From NCBI GenBank assembly GCA_964017155.1, contig OZ024855.1, positions 56,282,435 through 56,346,434 on the forward strand: a stretch of 64,000 nt of DNA. Direction: 5' to 3'. The position numbers and the translations under genes are program-made. Positions 12,481 through 24,335 of this stretch are shown piece after piece; position 1 is the stretch's first letter; every line of letters begins with the position of its first letter. This DNA is from Oasisia sp. SBJ-2009. Taxonomy: Eukaryota > Annelida > Polychaeta > Sabellida > Siboglinidae. The notes beneath the pieces were generated by a model. That model was not told where the DNA came from, searched no databases, and worked only from the letters and a program-made list of their open reading frames with translations.

Positions 12481-12758
12481 ATCTCAGAGAGAACCGGCTG
12501 ACCTCGTAATCAACTTCAAATTGTGACTGGAAGCATGAGGAGAGAAACCTGGGGCAGTGCAATAGTCTCTTGTTCAGTCCTACAGTTGTTCATGAACACA
12601 CTGTGCACGGGCGGCACTTGTTCATGAACACAATGACGTGGTTAGCACTCAGTTTATAAGCCTGAATTGTGCAAGATTTCAGAAAACGTCACAGTGGCGA
12701 TAGCACAAAATAATTTTAATTATGTTTATTTATCAGGTGGCTATTTTATTGCAGCTCG

Positions 12759-12841
12759 GTACAGTAATCATCACTGTACTTGTGTCAGAGTACAGTAGTT
12801 AGCACTGTACTTGTATCCAAGTACAGTAGTTGGCACTGTAC
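12759..12841 (+). repeat. Three tandem GTACAGT hairpins
   Basis: Inverted repeats GTACAGT..ACTGTAC lie at 12759-12779, 12790-12810 and 12821-12841, spaced exactly 31 nt, each with a 7-bp stem and 7-nt loop, within the lipin 3'UTR. Confidence 0.85.
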
Positions 12842-13060
12842 TTACTTTACACAAACTCAACATTTATTATTGCTTTTGTAGATTTTATTTTACGTTCTCT
12901 ACAGTAATTGCGCAACAGTCGTGCAAATGGCTGCAGGAAGTTGTGTTGCATGATGGGACATTGGCACCAAGGTGATGACTTGCACGTTTGGAGCCACAAG
13001 CCAGTTGACAATAATGAAGTGTTGATTTTGTATCAAATAAATTATATACATGCAATGGAT

Positions 13061-15345
13061 GATAATAGTGTTGTTATTTCAACAAACTGCACCAGACATT
13101 CATACATATATCTTGATGTATGCAACACTATATTTTTAATTTTACTTTTGTAACATCCAGTAGTGATGCTGGTATATTTCACAATTTGCTAGACAACAAA
13201 TCTGTACCTATGACAGTTGTAGCTACATCATGTGGCCGGCTTACCACAATATAAACCATCATACAAATATAAAAAAGTTGTTCGGCTCTGTCTATGCAAC
13301 ATATTATTTTACATACTTATCAATAATTGCATATGATCAGTGAACAGCTCATAAAACACAAGTTTGCCTAGTGACACATCATTATTTACAATTACACCAC
13401 CAAACTATGATGTTATGGAACATTCTAAGTTGCTATTACCAAGAACAAAGGTAGTTTAAATCAATTAACCTAGGGCAAGAGCAATTTTAATTAAGCAAAG
13501 CTCAAGGAAACCATTTTTTTTTTAAACGTTTACGTAAATACAAGTTTTACAAAATGCTTTTTGGGCTGTTTGGAGATAACAACATGAGACCTGAGTATAA
13601 ACTACCAGGTTATGTACATCCTACTGCCCAGATGTTTCAACAAAGAAATATTTGAATTCAGCAGTTCCAGATTTACCAATATGTTGTTTTTATTAAAAAA
13701 TCTTGTACAGAAAACTAGGATAATTGTGGATTAATGTTATGGCTTAATGCGTACAGAATTATGTCTGACTTGACAGCAACAAAATAGTCTGTTCATTTTA
13801 GGCAGTCAGCATGTTATAACAGAAAATTATAGTTTACACCATGTATCGTGATTTTACAATAAAACCAGATTGAAAAACACGCATTAAAGTGACACATTTA
13901 AACAAAGCATGAAGAGAGAATGGTTTCGTCTCAATCAATCTGATTCTACTAACAAGGATGTTTCAGTGATTCTGGTAAACGGAGTCTGCAGCATTATTAG
14001 TTGATATATTTACTAACCGGGCATGGAACTTCAAATAATTATTTCCAATTCGCAAACATCATGTTTCATAAATAACGGTTGGCCAAAATAAAAACAGCCA
14101 AATCTTAGTAAGCGATGATGTTATCGGCACAGCTTATCTTCCACGTTTTGCAAGGTGATCTGCCGTAATCTGCAGCACCCCCTGGTGAGCAAAGATGGTT
14201 GTATGTTTCTGGGTATACAAAAACCTATACATATCGTGTAAAGTGTCTCAACAAAATGTCTCATCCGTTAAGACAAAGAGGTAACAACAGCGATTACAAT
14301 GTCTTGTTTCTATTAAAGTGTGTTAAAGCGACATGGTCCATTCGTGGCTTTTTATTTTTATTGCAAAATCATGTTATATGGTATAAATTAGACCTATTAT
14401 AGCATAAAAACAGTCAAAATATGTTTTCATGTACCATTTAGGGGTTGAAAATAGACGCAGTAAGGGGTGCTTAACTCTGTTTACACATCGACCACGAGGC
14501 GTTTTCGAAACCATTGTAGGTGTGGCTAAAAGCCCAGGAAATGCATGATCACGCGATGCAGTATCACATGAACACAAGTTGATGTCACTAACGCCACAGC
14601 CAGTCAGGTGCACAGCTCCCAGTTGGTAAAGGTCAAAGGGTGGGTGTCACTCGCGGTGATTTGAGTGACAGCGTATATAAACATTCGATGTTTAACATTA
14701 CAAAATCAGTTTTGTTTCGATAAAACATTTATTGGCAGTCAGGACGCTACAATAGTTATAACTTATACTGGTTAACATGATTGTGTAATAAAAATTAAAA
14801 GCCACGAACGGACCATGTCGCTTTAATTACACAGCCTAGGTCTATTTAATCCGATCTCTCACACAATGCACTCACACACACACAATCAAGATAATTATGC
14901 AAATGCTCTGGATGGCAGCTGCATTCATGCGTACTCTATAATCTTACAACCTATCACTTAAATATTTACAGTGCAGTGCATCTTTGATATGACTTTATAT
15001 ACAACCAGTAGTCGCCATTCAGGACACAGCAGCCCAGCCCCAAAGTAGTAGTGTCATTACATGTGGGCAGACGTGCCTGTGTACACTGTACTGCCCAGTG
15101 GAATCAAATTCACCAAGCTGTTGGAAAAACACATTTATCAGGCATCTTATCACTATTTCAGAAGCATTGTTTTGGTTGTTTGATAATCATTAAGTGTTCA
15201 ACATAAATCCAATTCCCAAAACACAGTCTATTCTTATTTTTTACAGACTTACATTGGCAAATTAGATTATTCATACAGGATACTGAATGCCACCCTGACG
15301 ATTTTACAGGATATATTTTATGACCATAGGTAATTTATTAACTTA
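13061..15345. other. Intergenic region between convergent genes
   Basis: AT-rich spacer between the lipin 3' end and the RagC poly(A) site. The only supported feature is the TTAA-flanked MITE at 14,327-14,822. No coding region was recognised. Confidence 0.6.
14327..14822. mobile_element. TTAA-flanked MITE, 496 bp
   Basis: The left end AGCGACATGGTCC is mirrored at the right end, with near-perfect inverted repeats of about 30 bp. TTAA flanks both sides (14323-14326 and 14823-14826), as a target-site duplication. It has no coding capacity. TTAA duplication occurs in piggyBac and Kolobok superfamilies; the two related elements in this window carry THAP-like sequence, favouring Kolobok. Confidence 0.85.
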
Positions 15346-15351
15346 TTTATT
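15346..15351 (-). terminator. Poly(A) signal of RagC gene
   Basis: TTTATT on + reads AATAAA on -, about 260 nt after the stop codon. It is the first canonical signal noted downstream. Confidence 0.5.
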
Positions 15352-15608
15352 CTGTGTACATGTTATTATTTCAGTCACGTTTTGGCACAATGCGATCAGC
15401 CTAGAACTGAAAGTAACATACAGCCTAGTTTACTGTTATAGATCAACAAAGCATCCCCAAGTCTCGCATTCAAAGTCTCGCGTGAATTCTCCCGTTACTT
15501 CACAGCCATTACATAACAGTTCATGGGCAAGGCTTCTGCATCCGGTATGGCGACCATAACAACATGTCCGCCTGACAAATGACCTTAACCTAACACGACA
15601 CGCCCAAC

Positions 15609-15778
15609 CTATGACAGCACATCGGACGTGTGACCTTGACCTACGAGTCCGTTACTCTGTATTGTGGCGGTGTCGTTTAAATCCGGCGGCAGTTTACTCA
15701 GTGCTGCCATCTTGTGTTGCACTTCAAACACCTCCTGTATGGCTTTGCGGAAGCAGTGGAAATTGTAGTCTATGAGTC
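15609..15778 (-). CDS. RRAGC: RagC terminal exon
   Basis: It encodes [19 protein letters not shown], then a variable tail ending GHTSDVLS and TAG. Acceptor GGTTGCAG. Confidence 0.95.
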
Positions 15779-18700
15779 CTGCAACCAACGAAGACAACAG
15801 TCGGTACGGTACATACAACGAGTGGGGAGCAGGGACTCCATGCTTGACTGCATGTTTGAGTGTCACGCTATCGATCAAGGTGATGGTGGTTTGATTCCAC
15901 TTTCCCCCACCTTAGGCAATTTCATTCACCTCACGCTCTAGTCGCTAAGACTGTCGTTTAAAGACATTCCTAGCCTATCTGCCACAGCTCCTTGACGTAT
16001 CAATTCCAATACAATCTGCCATGGTACTGTGTGGTGATTTTTTTGGCAAGTTTGTTCATTCTACATTGCTCTAATTCACTCAGCTGTATAAATGAATACC
16101 TGGCTATAGACAGTGATGAACAGTTGTGTATGACTAGCTTTCAAGCAGCACATGGCTGGATACATCCCAGAGCTACTGAGATGGTGTATGACTGACATGA
16201 TCTGCCAGGGAGTAAAGAGAGGTGAGGACATGGAGAATGTCGACACGGTATCTGACCTGTGTCACATACCTTGTCTCTCGAAGCTGTCCTCCCGTAGAAT
16301 GCAGACGACAGCGAGGTACCTGTTGACTTCCCTCAGGTACAAGATGGTGGCATTGTTGAGTCTGATGATGGACGACGACTGACTGTCAAACGTCTCATTG
16401 TCTCCATCCTCCTTGGCTCTGAAAGCAGGCAACGAATTGATGCAGACAATGTACAGCTTTTAACAAGATGTCAATCCTGCCCTAAGACCCGGTGTCGATA
16501 CTGACTTATGCAAACTTCAAAAATATATCTAAGCCACTCTCCCGAGATATTTGTGAATGTTTATGAAAAACCAACATGTCTAGCATTTACACACAAGAGA
16601 AAATTATATATGTATTGTAATGACGGTATCTACAAATTTGAACACTTAAAAACAATTAAACTTTCAACTGTCTGAAACCATAACAACAACATTTATTATT
16701 TCCGATATCTAAAAACATACCATGATTACAGTCACTAAGTAGTGTTTGCATTTAGACATATTTTTTTAAAAGTTTTGTCTGAAAAACATAGTGTCCAAAC
16801 AGTCATCATGGTAGGTCATTCATTCCATCACATAATAGATGCGAACGTGATCACGCGGTTACATACCGAAGAAAACACAAGATGGCAGCAACCACACATG
16901 TTGATGGATCGTTTACTTCAGCCACTTTATCCCTGGATATATTGTGTTTAAAACCGAGGGTATCCCCGACTCCAACCAAGGGAGATACAGCTGTATAAGG
17001 AATCCGAACATAAATCTAGGCGTCTTGGACTCATTGCCTGCCTTAAAAAGTCAAAGCCTGCATTGTCACGAAAATATTTTCAGATTGTTGTACTAGGACC
17101 TTTGTAGCCTTATTAACAAGATCCCTATAAAGCAAGGTTCAAAACATTTGCTTCTCTACTATAAAACAAGATCTAACCAAGAAATATGATCTTACCCGTA
17201 TATACAGGAAATATCGATGACAACATCGATCATGTCACAACACAGTTCGTAGGACTGCATGTCTACAGGGGAGCAATCGGTCGCGATGTAGATTTTACTG
17301 ACCACGTCAAATAAAAACGCTTTCTCAATACCAGAATTCTGGAACAGAAAAACGAATGTGAAAGGTTTCTCCGATTGAGATGTTACAGTCCTTATGTTAT
17401 TCTTGAATTAACTGTCATATCTCTTAAACTGCTCACCCCCTCTTCACCTAATTTTCACAGTGCCTAATAACATGAATAGAATTTCATGTAAAATACTAAT
17501 GAATTTCCATGACAGTAACCATAGTTACCACATATCATAAATATCACCCATCAATATAGATAGTACAAGTTACAATTGTAAGTTTCAATTCTACTAAATT
17601 AAAAATATATCTGCATATATAATAAATTCCACTTTACAAAATGCAATTTTAAATTATCATCTCCATTTCAAACTTAGAGACAATAATAAGACTCACAGTC
17701 ACATTCAATTCTACAATGTTTTATTTACATTTAAAAACATATCCACAACCATTTTTAACCATCAGGTATTATTAAAATTTCTTTATTGCTCATTCAGAAA
17801 GTCAAACTGCAACACTTTAATAAAATTCAAGTTCATTGGCCGTGTCTGCTGTCAGAATTTATGTCAATTCTAAAAAAACATCAAATTCCATTCTATTACA
17901 GATTAGGCCTGCGTATGGGGGTGGAAGGCTGACTTACTGAGATGAAGATGTTGAGGAGATTCTCAAGTGTTGGCAGCTGTGGAATTAGCCTCTGGACAAC
18001 TTTGCTGAATGCCTCAAAGATCGAATGATCATAAATACTGGTCAAGTAGAAACTGAAACAAAGGAGTTCACATATTGTACATGTGACACGTGACGCCTAC
18101 GACATCAGGAAACTCTAAGTAATATTTATTTTTTTAAACAATAAAATATATATTTATACAGAAAAACACCAAGTATAATTGAATCAGCTTACTTCTAATC
18201 ATTGTGTTGAAGTTAAAATATCCAATGGGAGTTATATATTCAACTACCCCACTGATCTGGGAAGCTGAAGTTCAACCATATCATCTATTGACACCACACT
18301 ACACCGAACATGACACTGTAAACGTGACACTGTAAACGTGACACTGTAAACGTGACACTGTAAACGTGACACTGTAAACGTGACACTGTAAACGTGACAC
18401 TGTAAACGTGACACTGTAAACGTGACACTGTAAACGTGACACTGTAAACGTGACACTGTAAACGTGACACTGTAAACGTGACACTGTAAACGTGACACTG
18501 TAAATGTGACACTGTAAACATGACACTATAAACATAACACTATAAACATGACACTGTAAACATGACACTCACTTGAGATTAATACTATCGAAGCCGATGT
18601 CCGCCAGTTCATCGTTCGCCCTCTGGTGGATGTCTCGTTGCGTCTCGATTTTGTAATCGTCGGACAGCCCGTCAACTTTGTGAATGAACACCTCGAACTT

Positions 18701-21700
18701 GATGCCCGGGTTGACTTTGTAGGCTCGTGTTACCGTCTCATGGAGGCTTTGGAGTGCGCTCGTGTAGTCGTCCTACACAACAGATATATCACCAACTAGT
18801 CACAGTTGCGATCCTATGGGATAATATTAATAATGCATTTCTTATATAATAGGAATACATGTTCTAACTTTTAATAACAACCATTCTTCAGTCGTAAAGT
18901 GTATATATCGTAACGTAAAACACTACAACCTACAAAAGGTAGTCCAATTATGCTTTGTATTTGTACAGAAAATCTATATTTTGCTGATGCTATCCTGGTA
19001 TATTCTACTACACTTTTACAGCTACTGCTATATACAAAACTGACCGTTCCGCGCCATTTCTGTTCATTACCTGTGCATCGATGACAAATATCAGTGCTCC
19101 ACACCCTCTAAATATCATCTCGGAGTCAAAAGTCGGATGGAAGAAGTCTATCTGACCGGGAAAGTCCCATATTTGAAATTGCACAAATGAGCTGTTGCTG
19201 ACATCTGAAATGAAGGTAACAGATTATTCATGGGATTTATAGTAAACAGGACACATATAATAAACATTAATTTTATTTCAACGAATTTACCATAATTCAG
19301 TTTTCCACGAGAAGTTTGACAGACTAAACACGTCAAATACTTCCGACCACGACTGCTTCAGATGGACTGGTTTGTTTTCTTTTAAAAACAAAGCTCCCTC
19401 GTGTATTGAAGTAATGTTGTTAATATTACAACCAATGTGATGACACTCTGTGGTCTGCTGCATCAGGTTTAACAAACCAGAGACAGTGTTTACAGTTTGA
19501 ACATCGTTTCTGCAAAATTTTCAATTTCTAAACAAAACTTTCAATTTCCAATTTCTTTGGTAAAAAGCGCTCAGATTATAAACAAAACGTTCAATTAAAT
19601 AAAATAAAATAATTATTGGCACATGTTGTAGAGACAGGTTTCCCTAGTGCGCAGATGCACTTGACACTCACAACGAACTGATCTAATTGATTAAGATATT
19701 ACACTAATAACAACGATAATAATCATTGCATGGCAAAGTGAGGGTCGTGGTACAGTTGGTCCTGTTTTAATACAAACATTATTCACTTATAGTTTGTGGA
19801 AAATGTGGAGTTGTGTGGAAATATTTCTGTGAATTCAGTATGCCCCTGACATTCGCGTGAACTCAACCTCAGCCTAGAATCTCAGTTTTGCTCCTTAAAG
19901 GAACATGCAACCCAAAAAGTAAAAATTGCTTAAACCATTAAACAATGTTCATTGAATCATATCCCATATTTTGTTATTTTTTTCTGAAATTATTTGTTAA
20001 CTTTTAAGGATAATTAGTGAACCTCCCTGGAGGCTGACATTTTGGACATTTCGCCTGTGGTCGTGTGACGTCACAGATCCACCACCGCTAGCGCCTCGGG
20101 TGGGCAAAACAAAACGAATTCTTCACGTACCCACTGAGTCTGAGATATATTCATCCATTTAATTAGTTACAGAGCGTTAGCTATAAAAAAAAACCGCCGT
20201 CCCTTATAATATAAACATTCATAAAGAATAGGATAAAGAATAATGATGCTCAAGTAGAGACTGCAACAAAGGAAATCGCGCAATCCATTTTGGACTTGGT
20301 TGGTTCGACGGAGCTTAATAACTTTTATTATCGCCCACTTTCATATGTAAACAAATCCAACTAATTATTCCAGTCGACCGTCGCGCAATGAATATTTTAC
20401 TAATCATTGATTTTTATTATAATAAAGGAAATACATTGAATGATATTCTAGTACCCCATATATAGTATTTGCATACATTAAGTTCGTCCCTTTTGCGAGA
20501 CCCTTCTTCGCGTGCAACACCGACCCTTCGCTTCGGCCCCGAACTTTTCGTTCTGTGCACAAATTCAGTGTGGACAGTATAGCTTCGTTCAACAGTCGTC
20601 TTTCACCCAATCCCGGCAACCTGTGTTCCATATCAATGGTGACATGGTCCTGGCAAACCATTTTCCGGTTGAAATTGAATGTTTCCACTGTATGACTCAT
20701 ACCTATATTGTGGAGCCATTTGATCGCCAACTCGCCCTTCGACAGCGTGCTTCGTAGATAATTTATTGGCATTTGGACAAATCTCATTCCTTTCACGGAC
20801 TCTTCTCCTGCCTTCTTTTGATATCCGTATGCTTGATATTCAAGCACTTCATTATCACAAGACTCACAAAACAACTCGATTCATGTCGCTATGCTAGTGT
20901 TTACATATTACGCTACGCCTATATCGCTGAGGTGGTGGACCGCCTACGTCACACTCACGCATTCTCTCGCGTTAATCTTCGTGAGTTCCCCGTGAAATGG
21001 GCAACAATGGCAGCGCCCATGGTCAGTGAAAATGCACGTTTCAAGATTAATTTTATGATGTATAACATTCTTACAAAATTAAACAAAAAATACATGTGTT
21101 ACAATATTCTATCATGAATAGTATGTGGGAATTGGGGGGATTTTAACGCATTTTCAACACCATGGTTGCATGTTCCTTTAATAATTTATCAGTGATTTTG
21201 TGTACTATAATTATCAATACCATGAGAAACGTTTGGCAGCATGTCATGGAAATAATGTCCTATGTCATTTTTTAAATACCATTGTGTCTAGTGATGGATT
21301 TTCCTTACTGGCTCATTATGTTTGAGTTAAACAGGCAGAACCATCCTCACCATCTTTGATGATCTTTGTGGTGCTTTCAAGAAACAGGGTTTCATTGGGT
21401 GACATCTTGTGAAACACGACTTTCTGGATAGACGATTTCCCACTTCTACAAACAACACAAGCATACGGACATCATCATCACCACAAATCATCTTCAACAC
21501 TGGCATTTTGGGAATATTTTGGCTAAGGGCATCTTCTTCTTATGGTTAGCTCATCACTCTATGTTAGCCACATGTTTGTGACTAGAGTATTGTCGAGCTT
21601 GGTTTTCAGAGTTGTACTTCTCTATAATTAGTGAGTCCACTTCAGGTTACACATTTACCCCCTGTATGGGATCTTTTACTTCCCCTGGCATAGACACCAG

Positions 21701-24335
21701 ATAGATGGGACCACCGGCTTTTAGTGTCTCTTCCGAAAGACACAGGCAATGTGGGGTGAAAGAAATTCCATTTTTCAAAACGGCGATAGGTGGGACTGAA
21801 TCACCATCCCCTCGATTGACAGTCCGGTGCTCTACCGTGTGACCACCGCTCCTCCCTGAACTCATTTCTTCTGTATAAAGGTAACATTTAAATGCCTATA
21901 ACTAGAACTGGCCCAATATGCAGATAAAAATTACTGGTGGACAAAATCTGTAACGTTTGGATGACACTATATATCCCTAGTTGGTATAAATGTCCCAGTA
22001 ATAATGTCCCCCAAATGGATGTAACTCCACGGCACATGTATGTAACAGCCCCCTGTAACAGCCCCCTACCTCTGTCGCCCCATCAGCAGTATGCGGGGTT
22101 TGTTGTCGGCCGAGGGGCCCCCAGCAGCCTCACTGTCGTACTCATCCGGTCCACCGTACCGGAAGTCTTTTGGAAACGACCCAACGTTGATGCCCTGTGG
22201 ACCAGGAAAGGCTTCCTCCTCCCCTTCATACGACTGCAACAGAAGACAACAGTTTAAGAGTTCATCTGTGACCTACTCTGAGAAAGTACGTCATCTTACC
22301 TCAGCTCCCTGTCCCTCAGGTGAACATTTGTAAACACTGATATGACGGTATTAATACATAAACTATCATGTCTGACACAGAGACATCACACATATCTGAT
22401 TTTGACCCCCACAAATTAAAGTAATCTTGGTACTAGATATGGTGTTTCAGGTTATATTTTGTTCTCTATACACTGCTTGAGTCATATGGATTATCAATAC
22501 TACAAAAGACAAGGTAGTGCCTGTCATTTCAAAGGCGATTAACAATGAAGAGATCAAAAAAGCTGCAAACAAATTTAATATTCCATACATCTGAATTTTA
22601 ATACAGATCTAAAACTTGTTTGAAATATGTCAAGTGGTCAACGTTACAGATTTGGTCAATTAAATGTATATATTTAATTGACTAACATAATTTACAATAC
22701 CTTTAACCGACATTCTTGGTTCTTAACCAATTTTGGCTAGGCCAATATGACCAATCACAATGCATCATTTCAGGTACAGCTATACAAAAAAGTGGAAATA
22801 TATATTAAGATAAAATTGTATTTCACTCATTTCTAGTTGTCTAAAGATTTGGCCAACCTTATCCCTATGTCAGTGAAAATGACTGCATTTCACCAATATG
22901 CTGACTTGCCGAGACTGATGCAGGTATGTTATGATGCCCTAACATGTACAACTTTATTTCATCCTGCACCTTTTGTATAATCAATTATTTGTTGCAAGGT
23001 AAGAAATAGATTTGGGCAGAACATGGGGGGGGGGGTAATGTTACAAATAATGTTGCTTAGCAGTGTAAAGAAAATATTTCTTGTACAGTGTTCAGAATAA
23101 TTGTAAATATCAGTGTATGTAAATAATCTAGGCCAATCTACATTCTTACAGGGTCTAACTGGTTCTCTTTAGGCTTCTAGGTTCTGGTGTCTCTTACGCC
23201 AGCTCTTACATATAATTTATAATGGCATCAGATAGAACAGTTCCTATTCCTAACAATGAAATCCTTAAGTACTTGGTGTAGTGTAGTGTAGTATATAGAA
23301 TTGTAATTGGATGTGTTTTCCACAGCTTATGTAATTTCACCTCAACTAATTGCCCTGATGGAGCCTTGCGTGCATGTGTTGTGGACAACTTACATTCCAC
23401 AAAATCTGCTTTATAAATATTGTGTTCTAATCTTTTAATGGCATCTTTCTTGAAATATTTGTAGATGCTGCGTTCTTGTGTATGAGTCACTATCCGTTAA
23501 TATTCAAAAATTGATGAGTGCTAAATCATATGTTTCTGTTATAATTTCACACATTTCGGACACTTCTCCTCTGAGGTGGCAATGTGTTAAAGTAGGTAGT
23601 CTCTATTTGTATCAAACTTTGTTATAATTAAAACCAGGAATGCATTAGGATGCTCTCTGTTTTTTTTAAAGAATTATAATGTGCATTTTAAAGAATTATA
23701 ATGTGCAAAATTGAGAATGGAATCCATACTTTATTAGGATATTCTATAATTGTACATGGATAATACTTATTTTTTATAGAAAAATACTGTATATAGATGA
23801 GAGTGAGTGTACAACGAATTAACCCCATAAATGTATTGGCTACATTGGCAATATAAGACACCTTTACCACGGTTACTTACAAGCAGCACCACTAGTATTA
23901 TTTCTCTAGAAACTTAATAGGACGACAGTTTACTTGCCTTCTTTATATCCATTGACACTGCCATTACAGTTTATATATCTGACCCTAATTTTAGTTCTTT
24001 AAATATCAGAATGTCAAGGTAATTCATGACTTAATTATTATAACAGAAGCTAGAGCCTAAGCCAGACTCAGCTGTCAGTGACAGTGTAGTATCTCTGTCA
24101 CTGACAGTGACAGCGCTCTTCCACTTACTCTTACGACGTTCTAATCTAGTCGACTGTCTAGACAGAGGTCCAAATTAATGGCAAAACTCAAAATTAAGTG
24201 AGACAACGTATTCAATGTCATAATTAGTTTTTACAGTATTGTTTGTTTTGAAAATTGCTTTGGCTTCAACCTTGTGAAAAGCAATACATCGCTCTAGTTA
24301 TACATTTAAAAGTTATAAGTCGCAGTACTTACCAT
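15609..24335 (-). CDS. RRAGC: Ras-related GTP-binding protein RagC/RagD
   Basis: RagC/D pairs with RagA/B on the lysosome surface and recruits TORC1 when amino acids are plentiful. Seen on -: exons 24335-24333, 22233-22070, 21445-21351, 19204-19071, 18772-18573, 18052-17938, 17338-17196, 16418-16270 and 15778-15609, all GT-AG, phase-consistent, 1,173 nt and 390 aa, close to human RagC (399). G1 is GRQRSGKSS, the switch/G3 segment is WDFPGQ, and G4 is HKVD. The C-terminal Roadblock-type half has [20 protein letters not shown] and [13 protein letters not shown]. Only exon 2 phase 0 is compatible with its frame, and the ATG at 24335-24333 abuts a GTAAGT donor, so the first coding exon contributes Met alone; this start is inferred. 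Vertebrate C and D paralogues cannot be distinguished. Confidence 0.96.
15830..16215 (+). mobile_element. Probable SINE remnant
   Basis: A B box-like GGTTTGATTCC at about 15,888 and a tail (16,064-16,215) similar to the SINE at 8,600-8,890 suggest an old tRNA-derived element in a RagC intron. The A box is not clear. Confidence 0.45.
16270..16418 (-). CDS. RRAGC: RagC exon ([20 protein letters not shown])
   Basis: It encodes the conserved [20 protein letters not shown] and REDSFERQ of the C-terminal domain; phases match both neighbours. Confidence 0.96.
17196..17338 (-). CDS. RRAGC: RagC exon ([15 protein letters not shown])
   Basis: It encodes [20 protein letters not shown] and [20 protein letters not shown], strongly conserved in RagC/D. 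Confidence 0.97.
17938..18052 (-). CDS. RRAGC: RagC exon ([20 protein letters not shown])
   Basis: It encodes [20 protein letters not shown] and [17 protein letters not shown]. Confidence 0.97.
18303..18568 (-). repeat. 14-bp minisatellite abutting a RagC donor
   Basis: About 19 copies of GTGTCACGTTTACA (read on -) begin at intron position +5 of the 18573 exon donor (GTGA|GTGTCATGTTTACA). Units nearest the donor carry A/T variants; distal units are almost identical. Confidence 0.95.
18573..18772 (-). CDS. RRAGC: RagC exon with G4 motif HKVD
   Basis: It encodes [20 protein letters not shown], then [17 protein letters not shown] is the nucleotide-specificity motif typical of Rag GTPases. Confidence 0.97.
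19071..19204 (-). CDS. RRAGC: RagC exon with G3 motif WDFPGQ
   Basis: It encodes [20 protein letters not shown] and [14 protein letters not shown]. Confidence 0.97.
19899..21177. mobile_element. TTAA-flanked DNA transposon, 1,279 bp
   Basis: The terminal inverted repeats are AGGAACATGCAACC at left and its reverse complement at right, flanked by TTAA at 19895-19898 and 21178-21181. It lies in a RagC intron and carries one minus-strand open frame with a THAP-like arrangement. A CRE-like TGACGTCA is present near 20,068. It is too short for a complete transposase. Confidence 0.8.
20404..20874 (-). CDS. ORF inside TTAA transposon, THAP-like
   Basis: This 156-codon frame is not confidently recognised. 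It has CESC, then KWLHNIG, then VCQDH, matching the C-x2-C...W...C-x2-H order of a THAP zinc finger, with a spacing (about 67 residues) somewhat longer than usual. Kolobok and P transposases carry N-terminal THAP domains, so it may be the remaining DNA-binding end of a deleted transposase. It could equally be non-functional. Confidence 0.35.
   Translation of the reverse strand: MFCESCDNEVLEYQAYGYQKKAGEESVKGMRFVQMPINYLRSTLSKGELAIKWLHNIGMSHTVETFNFNRKMVCQDHVTIDMEHRLPGLGERRLLNEAILSTLNLCTERKVRGRSEGSVLHAKKGLAKGTNLMYANTIYGVLEYHSMYFLYYNKNQ
21351..21445 (-). CDS. RRAGC: RagC exon completing G1
   Basis: It starts inside the P-loop ([19 protein letters not shown]), then [13 protein letters not shown]. 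Confidence 0.97.
21628..21857 (-). mobile_element. tRNA-derived SINE (minus)
   Basis: On - it opens with a tRNA-like head: A box-like region near 21,829-21,851 and B box-like near 21,791-21,808. The body is shared with 42,643-42,953 (common block ACCGGCTTTT.GTGTCTCTTC). Confidence 0.75.
22070..22233 (-). CDS. RRAGC: RagC exon 2: N-terminus and start of P-loop
   Basis: It begins [11 protein letters not shown], includes [19 protein letters not shown] and ends [11 protein letters not shown]. The P-loop reads GRQRSGKSS where vertebrates have GLRRSGKSS. Confidence 0.95.
22234..24332 (-). other. RagC intron 1
   Basis: Two kilobases without exons. The only structure seen is a perfect 13-bp inverted repeat at 24,072-24,107. 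Confidence 0.6.
24072..24107. repeat. Perfect 13-bp inverted repeat
   Basis: CTGTCAGTGACAG (24072-24084) and its exact complement CTGTCACTGACAG (24095-24107) are separated by 10 nt. Confidence 0.9.
24333..24335 (-). CDS. RRAGC: RagC first coding exon: ATG only
   Basis: On - the sequence reads AAAACATG|GTAAGT. This gives Met joined in phase 0 to [11 protein letters not shown]. An ATG a little upstream (at about 24360) is followed shortly by an in-frame stop. Inferred from phase and donor strength. Confidence 0.7.

Larger units (their letters stand above)
11649..13060 (+). other. Lipin 3'UTR with poly(A) signal
   Basis: No further coding sequence follows the stop. AATAAA at 13,036-13,041 is followed by GT-rich sequence, a plausible cleavage site, giving a 3'UTR of about 1.4 kb. 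The UTR holds a degenerate 21-23-bp tandem repeat and three hairpins. Confidence 0.6.

Noticed and set aside
18244..18568. Minus frames with [12 protein letters not shown] repeats
   Set aside because: Translation of the 14-bp minisatellite in a RagC intron.
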